Positions 44,468-51,947 of a stretch of DNA of 64,000 nt are shown piece after piece (the stretch's first letter is position 1; each line of letters opens with the position of its first letter). The translations under genes were made by a program, and so were the position numbers. The DNA is taken from positions 1,224,625 to 1,288,624 of the forward strand of contig NZ_KQ948736.1 of NCBI RefSeq assembly GCF_001514195.1, in the 5' to 3' direction. The stretch comes from Streptomyces griseorubiginosus. GTDB lineage: Bacteria > Actinomycetota > Actinomycetes > Streptomycetales > Streptomycetaceae. The notes below the pieces were generated by a model. The model was given only the letters and a program-made list of their open reading frames with translations, was not told the origin of the DNA and did not search any database.

Positions 44468-45169
44468 TCAGAAATCGAAGCCGAGCTGGCCCTCGATCCC
44501 AGGAGTGCTTCCACTCGCCCAGCTGCGGGCCTTCTTGAGGTGCTGCCACTGAGGCAGCGCATCAAGATACGCCCACGACAACCGGTGGTACGGGGTGGGG
44601 CCCCGGACCTCCAGTGCGGCCTTGTGCACGGGTGACGGATACCCGGCGTTGGCCGCGAAGTCGAAGTCTGCATGGTCGATACCCAGTTCGGCCATCATTT
44701 TGTCGCGCTGGACCTTGGCGATCACCGAGGCCGCCGCGACCGCCACACAGGACTGGTCGCCCTTGATGACGGTCCGGACCTTCCAGGGCGTGCCGAGGTA
44801 GTCGTGCTTCCCGTCGAGAATCACCGCGTCCGGCCGCACCGGAAGGGCTTCCAGAGCGCGTACGGCGGCGATCCGCAGGGCGGCCGTCATCCCCAGGTCG
44901 TCGATCTCCTCGTGACTCGCGTGACCCAGGGCGTACGACGTCACCCAGGTCCGCAGTTCCTCGGCGAGTTCGGTCCGGCGCTTGACGCTGAGCAGCTTGG
45001 AATCGGTGAGGCCCTGGGGCGGTCGGCGCAGTCCGGTGACGGCGGCGCAGACGGTGACAGGGCCGGCCCAGGCGCCTCGCCCGACCTCGTCGACACCGGC
45101 AATGATCTTCGCTCCGGTCGTGGCGCGGAGGGAGCGCTCGACGGTGTGAGTAGGCGGTTCGTACGGCAT
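44468..45169 (-). CDS. rnhB: Ribonuclease HII
   Basis: This 233-residue enzyme has the RNase HII signature IAGVDEVGRGAWAGPV with D27 and E28, TDSKLL, D119 in VILDGKHD and D138 in IKGDQ, followed by VAAASVIAKVQRD. It cleaves the RNA strand of RNA-DNA hybrids and starts removal of single ribonucleotides from DNA. The C-terminal region carries the GYPSPVH segment. It is longer than E. coli RnhB by a short C-terminal extension. It appears to be the first gene of a unit with the Pro-rich gene. Confidence 0.96.
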   Translation of the reverse strand: MPYEPPTHTVERSLRATTGAKIIAGVDEVGRGAWAGPVTVCAAVTGLRRPPQGLTDSKLLSVKRRTELAEELRTWVTSYALGHASHEEIDDLGMTAALRIAAVRALEALPVRPDAVILDGKHDYLGTPWKVRTVIKGDQSCVAVAAASVIAKVQRDKMMAELGIDHADFDFAANAGYPSPVHKAALEVRGPTPYHRLSWAYLDALPQWQHLKKARSWASGSTPGIEGQLGFDF

Positions 45170-45251
45170 GGCGCCCTTAGCCTACGCCGCCCGGATCACC
45201 CTGCGACACCCCGGTTTCCCTGACGGCCGGCGAGAAACTCGCGAGCACCGG

Positions 45252-45875
45252 TCAGGAACCCGTCGGCCGCAGAAGGGGCAGGACCAACTGGTCGATCATC
45301 TCTTCCATCTCCAGGTCATCCCATTCGCTTCCGCGCATCTTGGAGCGGTACATCATCATGGCCGGAATCGCATCGAAGACGTAGTCGTTCGCGGCGTCAG
45401 GGCGCACCTCTCCTCGCTCAATTCCGCGAGTGACAATCTGGTGCAGCAGCTTGACGCTCGGCTCCACCACCCCGTTGAAGATGACCGCATGGAAGCGCTC
45501 CGCCTGCACCTGGTCGCACTCGTGAATGACCGCGCGCAGCGCGAAGCCGGGGCGGGAGAACATCGCCTCGCGTGCCTGGCGGCAGAGTTCGAGCAGGTCC
45601 TCGCGCACGCCACCGAGGTCGGGCACCTCCTCGAAACGCGGCAGCCCGGCCCTGAGGGCGTCCGCGACGAGATCCTCCTTGGACGGCCAGCGACGATAGA
45701 CCGCGGCCTTGCCCGTCTGGGCCACGGCCGCGACACCTTCCATCGTGAGGCCGTTCCAGCCGACCGTGCTGAGCTGCTCCAGGGCGGCGTCGAGGATCGC
45801 CCGTTCCAGCACGGGGCCGCGCCGACGGGGTGAGGCCGTCTGAGCGGGGGCGGCCGTCCAGCGCGAGGTAACCAT
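45252..45875 (-). CDS. TetR-family repressor of the adjacent MFS exporter
   Basis: The 207-residue protein has an N-terminal helix-turn-helix (about 22-68: LSTVGWNGLTMEGVAAVAQT, then GKAAVYRRWPSKEDLV) and a helical ligand domain of the TetR_C_11-like kind. I chose the ATG at 45875 because the sequence matches family expectation there; an upstream start at 45956 is also open. It diverges from an MFS drug exporter across two identical palindromes, the standard arrangement for self- and exporter-repression relieved by drug binding. The inducer is unknown. Confidence 0.93.
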   Translation of the reverse strand: MVTSRWTAAPAQTASPRRRGPVLERAILDAALEQLSTVGWNGLTMEGVAAVAQTGKAAVYRRWPSKEDLVADALRAGLPRFEEVPDLGGVREDLLELCRQAREAMFSRPGFALRAVIHECDQVQAERFHAVIFNGVVEPSVKLLHQIVTRGIERGEVRPDAANDYVFDAIPAMMMYRSKMRGSEWDDLEMEEMIDQLVLPLLRPTGS

Positions 45876-45971
45876 CTGAGTGTCTCCAGCGAACAGGGAA
45901 GCGGGAATTCCGGGGAGGGCGGGTGGGTCGCGCGGCGACATAGGGGGATACGCCACGCACCGACAAACTTA

Positions 45972-45991
45972 AGTGAACGCTTGCGTTCACT
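45972..45991. promoter_or_regulatory. TetR operator 1 (overlaps the MFS -35)
   Basis: AGTGAACG-CTTG-CGTTCACT is a perfect 20-bp palindrome. It overlaps a TTGCGT -35 hexamer at 45981 whose -10 TACCGT lies at 46005, 18 bases on. Confidence 0.9.
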
Positions 45992-46019
45992 ACTGGGGAC
46001 TCACTACCGTAAGCGCGAC

Positions 46020-46039
46020 AGTGAACGCCACCGTTCACT
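46020..46039. promoter_or_regulatory. TetR operator 2 (at the MFS transcript start)
   Basis: AGTGAACG-CCAC-CGTTCACT repeats operator 1 with identical arms, 48 bases downstream. Bound repressor here would cover the predicted transcription start and leader. Confidence 0.9.
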
Positions 46040-46062
46040 AAAGCGCTTGTGGGGGACTCATC

Positions 46063-47610
46063 GTGACAACCTCTCAGTTGATCAACAGTCAGAAGCCAGG
46101 CGCGGCCCGCCGGGAAGGGCGTCCCGGCATCGCGCTCGCCGTCATCGCGGCCTGCCAACTCATGGTGGTGCTCGACGCGACGATTGTGAACATCGCCCTG
46201 CCGCACATTCAAGACGCGCTCAAGTTCAGCACCACCGACCTCACCTGGGTCGTCAGCGCCTACACCCTCACCTTCGGCGGTCTGCTCCTTCTGGGCGGCC
46301 GGGCAGGTGACATCCTCGGGCGCCGCCGGGTCTTCCTGACCGGCATCCTGTTGTTCACCTTCGCCTCGCTGCTCGGCGGACTCGCCCAGGAACCCTGGCA
46401 GCTGCTGGCCGCACGCGTCCTGCAGGGCATGGGAGGCGCCATCGCGTCGCCCACCTCGCTGGCGCTGATCACCACCACCTTCCCCGAAGGGCCCGAGCGG
46501 AACCGGGCGTTCGGCGTCTTCGCCGCGGTCTCCGCGGGCGGCGGCGCGATAGGTCTGCTGGCGGGAGGCATGCTCACGGAGTGGCTCGACTGGCGGTGGG
46601 TGCTCTTCGTCAACGTGCCCATCGGCGTGCTGATCGCGGTCCTGACCCCGCTCTACATCAGCGAGTCCGAACGGCACACCGGCCGCTTCGACATCGCGGG
46701 CGCTCTGACCTCCACGGGAGGCATGGCCCTGCTGGTCTACGGCTTCATCCGCGCCGCCGACGAGGGCTGGCGGGACAGCCTGACCATCGGGTCCTTCGGC
46801 GTCGCCGTGGTTCTTCTTTTGGCCTTCGCGTACATCGAGTCGCGAGCCAAGGAACCCATCACGCCGCTGCGGATGTTCGCCGACCGCAACCGCGCGGGCA
46901 CCTACGTGATCATGCTGAGCCTGGCCGCGGCGATGTTCGGCATGTTCTTCTACATCGTGCTCTTCGTCCAGAACGTACTGGACTACACCCCGATCGAGGC
47001 CGGTCTCGCCTTCCTGCCGGTGACCGTCGTGATCGCGCTGGGCGCGGGTCTGTCGCAGCGGTTCCTGCCGGTGTTCGGCCCCAAGCCGTTCATGCTCACG
47101 GGGTCGGCGCTGGCCGTGGCCGGACTCGCCTGGCAGGCGCTCATCAGCTCCGACAGCTCCTACGCGGGCGGGGTACTGGGTCCGATGCTGGTCTTCGGCT
47201 TCGGCATGGGGCTGAACTTCGTGACGCTGACGATCACAGCGGTCTCCGGTGTCGCCCAGCACGAGGCCGGCGCGGCTTCCGGACTCCTCAACGCCATGCA
47301 ACAGGTGGGTGGTTCGCTCGGCCTGTCCATCCTGACGACGGTGTTCGGATCGGCCAGCAAGGACGAGGCGGAGAAGCAGCTGCCGAACTTCATGGCTGAC
47401 GGTTCCGCGGAGCAGAAGGCGGAGTTCGCCAAGACGCACCAACTGCCCGCCCCGTGGGGGCACGAGGTGCTCGCCCAGGGCATCTCCACGGGCTTCGTCG
47501 CGGCAGCCGCGATGGCCGTACTCGCCCTGGTCAGCGCCTGGTTGGTGATCAAGGTCCGCAAGAGCGACCTGGAGGCGCTCGCCGGCACGGCGGGTCCGGG
47601 CCTCGGCTGA
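46063..47610 (+). CDS. MFS drug exporter, DHA2 (EmrB/QacA) type
   Basis: The 515-residue protein has 14 predicted membrane helices as in the DHA2 family. It shows motif A GGRAGDILGRRR, the D1 motif near LDATIVNIALPHIQ, and motif C-like GGGAIGLLAGGMLTEWLDWR in helix 5. The family exports quaternary compounds, dyes or antibiotics by proton antiport. The GTG at 46063 follows GGGGGAC. It is controlled by the divergent TetR gene through two operators. No substrate can be named. Confidence 0.95.
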   Translation: MTTSQLINSQKPGAARREGRPGIALAVIAACQLMVVLDATIVNIALPHIQDALKFSTTDLTWVVSAYTLTFGGLLLLGGRAGDILGRRRVFLTGILLFTFASLLGGLAQEPWQLLAARVLQGMGGAIASPTSLALITTTFPEGPERNRAFGVFAAVSAGGGAIGLLAGGMLTEWLDWRWVLFVNVPIGVLIAVLTPLYISESERHTGRFDIAGALTSTGGMALLVYGFIRAADEGWRDSLTIGSFGVAVVLLLAFAYIESRAKEPITPLRMFADRNRAGTYVIMLSLAAAMFGMFFYIVLFVQNVLDYTPIEAGLAFLPVTVVIALGAGLSQRFLPVFGPKPFMLTGSALAVAGLAWQALISSDSSYAGGVLGPMLVFGFGMGLNFVTLTITAVSGVAQHEAGAASGLLNAMQQVGGSLGLSILTTVFGSASKDEAEKQLPNFMADGSAEQKAEFAKTHQLPAPWGHEVLAQGISTGFVAAAAMAVLALVSAWLVIKVRKSDLEALAGTAGPGLG

Positions 47611-48087
47611 TCGCGCCGGGCTCACGCCCAGAACCGGATGGCCGGGCAAGGACCCTTGGGTCCACGACAGCCCGGCCGTCCGCGCACGCGGCACCCACGA
47701 CAGCACAGGGGGCACCCACCACAACGCGGCGAGCGCCGCCCCCGACAACGGCAGCCATACCGGCAACCACCACCCCACCGAAACCACCCCCCGCGCCTGG
47801 TCTCCCTCGCGCCAACCGGCCTACCCGTCGCACAGCAACTGCCACGACAACGAGCGGATGGTCACGCAGAGTTCCCGACGCACACGGAGAGTTTCCGAAC
47901 TCGGTGAACATCAGAGCGCGGCGCCCCTAAGATCGCGGTGCCCCCCCAGAGCGCGGCACCTCCAAGATCGCGGCGAGCTTCAGAGCACGGCGCCACCAAG
48001 ATCGCGGCGAGCCTCAGAGCACGGCGGTTCACCAGACGAAGACGGGCGCCCCAAGGCCTCTCAACCCGCGCCCACCCGCATCGCCCC
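47611..48087. repeat. Gene-free stretch with about 34-bp degenerate tandem repeats (47911-48029)
   Basis: The last third of this 477-base gap holds about 3.3 imperfect copies of a unit beginning AGAGCGCGGC and containing AAGATCGCGG. The first part is a Pro/Thr-codon-like low-complexity stretch with no reliable frame. No terminator hairpin stands out after the MFS gene. Confidence 0.65.
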
Positions 48088-48993
48088 TCAGCCCTCCACC
48101 CGCATCCACTCCGGAAAGTCCTCGGTCCGCGCCACCCACTCGGCGGGCGGTGCCCCGGCCTTCCCGCCGGCGATCACCCCGCCCACGATGGCGCAGGTCG
48201 TGTCCACGTCGCCGCCGACCTGTGCGGTCGTCCAGAACGCCGATTCATAGTCGCCGAGAGACCTGGCGGCCGACCAGAGCGCGAACGGCACGGTGTCATG
48301 GGCCGTCGTACGGCGCCCGCACCCCAGCACCGCGGCGACGGTCGAGGCGTCGCCGTAGTCGAGCATGTCCCGGGCCCTGCGCAGGCCCGCGCCGACGGCA
48401 CTCCTGGGGACGAGAGCGATGACCCCGTCGAGGAGTGCACCAGGGCTCGGCGGCCCCTTGGGGTCCGCCGCCAGGGCGGCTGCCGCGGCGACGGCCATGG
48501 CGCCGGCCACGGCCTCCCGGTGCTGGTGTGTGGGATACGCCGAGATTTCGGCCTGGTGGGTCGCCTGTTCCGGGTCGTCCGCGTAGTAGGCACCGAGGGG
48601 CGCGATGCGCATCGCGGCACCGTTGCCCCAGGAGCCCTGCCCGTTGAAGAGGGCCGCGGCCAGCTCACGCCAGTCGCCGCCCTCGCGGACCAGCCGCAGC
48701 AGACGGTTGACGGCGGGGCCGTAACCGCGGTCGAAGTCGTGGTGATGGGCGAAGGAGTGGGCCAGTGCGTCCTGGTCGATGCGGTGGTGGGCGCTCAGGA
48801 CGGCCACCACGGAGCAGGCCATCTCGGTGTCGTCCGTCCACTGCCAGTGGCCGGACGGCAGCTCACGGTTCTGGAGGAGCGGGTAGTTCACAGGCACGAA
48901 GAACTGCGAGCCCAGCGCGTCTCCCACGGCCAGACCACGCAGACTGGCCAGGGCGCGCTCGAGGCGCCCGTCGGTTGAGGAGTCAGCGGTCAT
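48088..48993 (-). CDS. ADP-ribosylglycohydrolase (DraG-type) family enzyme
   Basis: The 301-residue protein has the two metal-binding signatures of the family: an N-terminal GLAVGDALGSQF and WTDDTEM (about 52-58), and a C-terminal QVGGDVDTTCAIVGG (about 263-277) that usually reads GDTDT. It should bind two magnesium ions and remove ADP-ribose from a protein or other acceptor. The C-terminal Cys in DVDTTCAIVGG is a variation on DTDTIAAI. It follows the histidine phosphatase gene by 12 bases and is probably co-transcribed. Confidence 0.92.
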   Translation of the reverse strand: MTADSSTDGRLERALASLRGLAVGDALGSQFFVPVNYPLLQNRELPSGHWQWTDDTEMACSVVAVLSAHHRIDQDALAHSFAHHHDFDRGYGPAVNRLLRLVREGGDWRELAAALFNGQGSWGNGAAMRIAPLGAYYADDPEQATHQAEISAYPTHQHREAVAGAMAVAAAAALAADPKGPPSPGALLDGVIALVPRSAVGAGLRRARDMLDYGDASTVAAVLGCGRRTTAHDTVPFALWSAARSLGDYESAFWTTAQVGGDVDTTCAIVGGVIAGGKAGAPPAEWVARTEDFPEWMRVEG

Positions 48994-49005
48994 CGGTCCG
49001 CCACT

Positions 49006-49665
49006 CTAGTCGGTGATCCCGTACGGTTCCGGATCCCGCCAACGATCGAATGGTCTGTCCATCAGGTACTTGCCGTCGTCCCCGAGGACGAGCATCCGCA
49101 TCTCCGCGTTCCCCGGGTTCGACAGCGACTCGAATTCCGCGACCGTCCAGTGGAACCAGCGCATGCAGAACAGCCGCATGGCCAGGCCGTGCGTCACGAT
49201 CAGGACGTTGGGCGGGTGGTCGGGCGCCTCGAAGCTGCGGAACAGGCTCTCCAGGAAGCCGCCGACCCGGTCGTACACGTCGGCCCCGGACTCTCCCTGG
49301 GCGAACCGGTAGAAGAAGTGCCCGTAGGCATCCCGATAGGCCTTCTGAAGGCGTACGTCGTCGCGGTCCTGCCAGTTCCCCCAGTCCTGCTCCCGCAGCC
49401 GGGGCTCCTCACGCACCCGTATGAGCTCGGGGTCCAGATGGAAGGCGCGCAGCGTCTCGTGGGTACGGCGGTAGGGGGAGACGTACACACTGACGCGTTC
49501 CCGGCCGAAGACCTCGCGCAGCCGTTTCCCCGTCTCCTCTGCCTGCCGCCAGCCCTGCTCCGTGAGGGCCAGGGCGTGGTCGGGCTCGCGTTCATACACG
49601 GTGTCATCAACATTGCCCGTTGACTCCCCGTGCCGGACAAGGACGATGCGCCGTGGTCGTGCCAT
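49006..49665 (-). CDS. Histidine phosphatase (phosphoglycerate mutase-like)
   Basis: This 219-residue protein carries the RHG catalytic motif LVRHGESTGNVD (His at about 12), the second histidine in IVTHGLAMRLF, and the conserved SPYRRTHETL. It is close to the bacterial co-factor-independent-looking phosphatase branch rather than glycolytic mutase. It would dephosphorylate a small molecule or phosphoprotein. First gene of a two-gene unit with the ADP-ribosylglycohydrolase. No export signal. Confidence 0.92.
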   Translation of the reverse strand: MARPRRIVLVRHGESTGNVDDTVYEREPDHALALTEQGWRQAEETGKRLREVFGRERVSVYVSPYRRTHETLRAFHLDPELIRVREEPRLREQDWGNWQDRDDVRLQKAYRDAYGHFFYRFAQGESGADVYDRVGGFLESLFRSFEAPDHPPNVLIVTHGLAMRLFCMRWFHWTVAEFESLSNPGNAEMRMLVLGDDGKYLMDRPFDRWRDPEPYGITD

Positions 49666-49784
49666 GCCAAAACCCTAGATCGAGTCGGCCCGTATCGAGG
49701 ACTCGTACGGGCTCCATACGGCGTAGGTCACATGGTTTCCGCACCAGGAGTCACTTATGAACCCACACGTACCGAGTTCGGATC

Positions 49785-50390
49785 TCAAACTATCCAGGCC
49801 GGCTCGAGGTCCACGATGTCACCCGTGAGGGCGGCGACGTCGGCCTCGGTCTGGGCACGCAGAGCGAGGCGCTCCACCCTTTCGGTGCGGTATTTGCCGT
49901 GTTCGGCGGCCGACCGCCACATGGAGAGCACCAGGAACTCGTGCCCCGGAGCCTCGCCGAACAGTCCCCGGATCATGCCGGGCGAGCCGGCCATCGCCGG
50001 GTTCCAGACCTTCTCCTGCATTAGGGTGAAATGCTCCGCGCGCTCCTCGTGGACGCGGCAGTGGGCGAACCGCACCAGGTCGGCGTCGGTGAAGCGGGGC
50101 TCGAAGCCCGTCTTCACGTCGAAGCGGTAGTCGAACAGCTTGACCTGGATGTCCTTGAACGTGCCTGACTGGGCCGCCGCGAGCCGGTCGTGGGAACGCG
50201 CCATGAAGGAGTCGTAGAAGGAACGGCTCTCCCAGAAGGAGAAGATGTGCGCCACACCCTGCCGCCCCCGGCTCCAGCCTCCGCCCTGTCCCCGAAACCC
50301 CGGCTCTCCCAGAAGCCCCGCCCACTTTCGCTGCCCCCGCTCGAAGCCGCGGCGGTCCACCACGGTGCAGCGAATCCACTTGACCAGCAC
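49785..50390 (-). CDS. DUF4937 (YdbC-like) protein
   Basis: From the GTG at 50390 the product is 201 residues, starting VLVKWIRCTVVDRRGFERGQ. It appears to hold two ferredoxin-like halves of the antibiotic monooxygenase/YdbC kind, the first around 1-105 (FSFWESRSFYDSFMARSHD) and the second around 110-195 (FLVLSMWRSAAEHGKYRTER). DUF4937 is found across bacilli and actinomycetes; role unknown. Upstream in-frame starts add unconserved residues. It diverges from a TerD gene. Confidence 0.85.
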   Translation of the reverse strand: MLVKWIRCTVVDRRGFERGQRKWAGLLGEPGFRGQGGGWSRGRQGVAHIFSFWESRSFYDSFMARSHDRLAAAQSGTFKDIQVKLFDYRFDVKTGFEPRFTDADLVRFAHCRVHEERAEHFTLMQEKVWNPAMAGSPGMIRGLFGEAPGHEFLVLSMWRSAAEHGKYRTERVERLALRAQTEADVAALTGDIVDLEPAWIV

Positions 50391-50538
50391 CGCGCCATCG
50401 TAAGGCCACCGAGCGTGGCGTCGGTCACGCTCGGCGGGAGAGCGCACCCCCAACTGTCGGACCCTCGTGGCAGGATGGACAACAGGTCTTGCCTGACCGG
50501 CAGTTCGGACCGTGGACGCAGGGGGAAGGGGACGTCTG

Positions 50539-51063
50539 GTGAGCGCTGTCAACAAGGGGATCCGCAAGGTCGAGGTCGCGCTCAAGTGGGATCCGAGTCC
50601 GGCCGGGCAGCCGGACACCGATCTGGACATCGTTGCCGCGACGTACGTGGCGGACGCCCCGTACGGAGATCCCGCCTATGTGGTCCACTTCGACAGCCGC
50701 TCCCCCGACGGCACCATCTACCTCAACCGGGACAGCAAGGACGGCAAGGGCTTCGGCTGGGACGAGGTCATGACGCTGGAGCTCGACCGGCTCGACGCGC
50801 GGTACACGCGTGTGGTGGTCGGCGCCGTCATCCAGCAGCGCTCCGTGCACCGCACCTTCGTCGGCGTGGCGAATCCCGCCCTGCGCATAAGGGAGGGCTA
50901 CACAGTCCTCGCCGAGGACGACTTCGGCAGCGTCCTCGGCGCGACGGCCGCGACCATCGCCGAGTTCGTCCGCCAGGAAACCGGTTCCTGGGACTTCCAC
51001 CCGGGGATCAGCGGCTTCGAGGACGACCCCGCCACCTTCACCCGGACGATGGGTCGCCGGTGA
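50539..51063 (+). CDS. TerD-family protein
   Basis: The 174-residue product starts with a GTG after GGGGGAAGGGG. The TerD calcium-binding beta-sandwich is complete: VEVALKWDP at the start, LDIVAATY, the VVHFDSRSPDG strand-turn, a GWDEVMTLEL motif, and a C-terminal ATAATIAEFVRQE. TerD proteins bind calcium through acidic clusters and are linked to tellurite tolerance, phage and stress responses, and to development in Streptomyces. A single TerD copy without TerC/TerB neighbours is common in streptomycetes. The C-terminal segment is short. Confidence 0.93.
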   Translation: MSAVNKGIRKVEVALKWDPSPAGQPDTDLDIVAATYVADAPYGDPAYVVHFDSRSPDGTIYLNRDSKDGKGFGWDEVMTLELDRLDARYTRVVVGAVIQQRSVHRTFVGVANPALRIREGYTVLAEDDFGSVLGATAATIAEFVRQETGSWDFHPGISGFEDDPATFTRTMGRR

Positions 51064-51096
51064 CCCGTCTGCGGGCCACGGTTCGCAGGGGACGCG

Positions 51097-51804
51097 TCAG
51101 CCGGAGACCCACCCGGGGACCGTCGGCAGCACCGTCTCGGCCACGCGGAGCAGGGCGAAGTCGTCGGGGACGACGTCGTCCTGGCGCCATATGGTGACCT
51201 CGTAGAAGCCACCGCCGTCCTCGGCGTTCTTGGCGACCACCAGACTGCGGGCGATGCCGCCGGGACCGCTGTCGACCTTGCCACCGCCGAAGTTGAACTG
51301 CAGGGCGATGGTCCGGTCCGAGTAGAGGACCGCCGGGTGCCCGCCTATCACCGTGTTCTGCGCCGATTTCCCCAGGAAGCCCGTCATCTCGGCCACCGGA
51401 GTGTCGTCCTCGGACGTGGAGAGCTTGACGGAGTACGTGGCGAGCTGGATCTCCGCCTCGGGCGTGACGGTCTTGGTGCCGTCGGCCCAGTTGCTCGAGG
51501 TCTCCTTGCCGCTGGCGTTCATGGCGTACTCGTCCGGGGTGCCGAGCAGCATGGGCAGGTCCGCGCGGTTCAGAGCCGTGCACAGCTGCATCCCGGAGAC
51601 GGGCTTCGAGGGCCGGGTGCCGTCCGATGCGTCACACGCGGCTGGTTCGGGTTCACTGGCCTTCTGCTGAAAGGTCCCTGACAACAGAAGAAAGGCGAGG
51701 CCCCCGACCGTCACCAGGGCCAACAAGGCCTGGCCCCACTCGTTCATGCCCTTCTCGGGTCTCTCGACGCTCTGCGCGGCATCGGTGATCTGCTGCTCGC
51801 TCAT
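51097..51804 (-). CDS. Membrane-anchored DUF6215-like protein
   Basis: The 235-residue protein has one membrane helix near the N-terminus (about 24-44, GQALLALVTVGGLAFLLLSG). It then has a predicted exported domain of about 190 residues containing two cysteines (CDASDG and LCTALNRADLPMLLGTPDEY) that could form a disulfide. I recall this as DUF6215, a Streptomyces-specific family without assigned function. The domain's LGTPDEYA and GGHPAVLYSDRTIALQF parts recall lipoprotein-like DUF3558 domains. It converges with the TerD gene. Confidence 0.78.
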   Translation of the reverse strand: MSEQQITDAAQSVERPEKGMNEWGQALLALVTVGGLAFLLLSGTFQQKASEPEPAACDASDGTRPSKPVSGMQLCTALNRADLPMLLGTPDEYAMNASGKETSSNWADGTKTVTPEAEIQLATYSVKLSTSEDDTPVAEMTGFLGKSAQNTVIGGHPAVLYSDRTIALQFNFGGGKVDSGPGGIARSLVVAKNAEDGGGFYEVTIWRQDDVVPDDFALLRVAETVLPTVPGWVSG

Positions 51805-51894
51805 GTCCCCCGTGTCCCCACCCTGATCTTCGCGCCGGTCGTGCGCGGAGGGAGCCTAGCGCGTGATCGACTCGTGGAGAAACGGAAAAGAACG

Positions 51895-51930
51895 AGGGCG
51901 GTGCGGCCGGTTTCCCGACCGCACCGCCCT
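51895..51930 (-). terminator. Terminator after nrdJ
   Basis: Perfect 12-base arms AGGGCGGTGCGG / CCGCACCGCCCT with extra inner pairing, 18 bases after the nrdJ stop. Confidence 0.82.
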
Positions 51931-51947
51931 ACGCGGCTAGTTCGACG

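Noticed and set aside
47911..48029. CRISPR-like or RNA-coding repeats after the MFS gene
   Set aside because: The units are degenerate and abutting with no unique spacers; no hairpin typical of an array.
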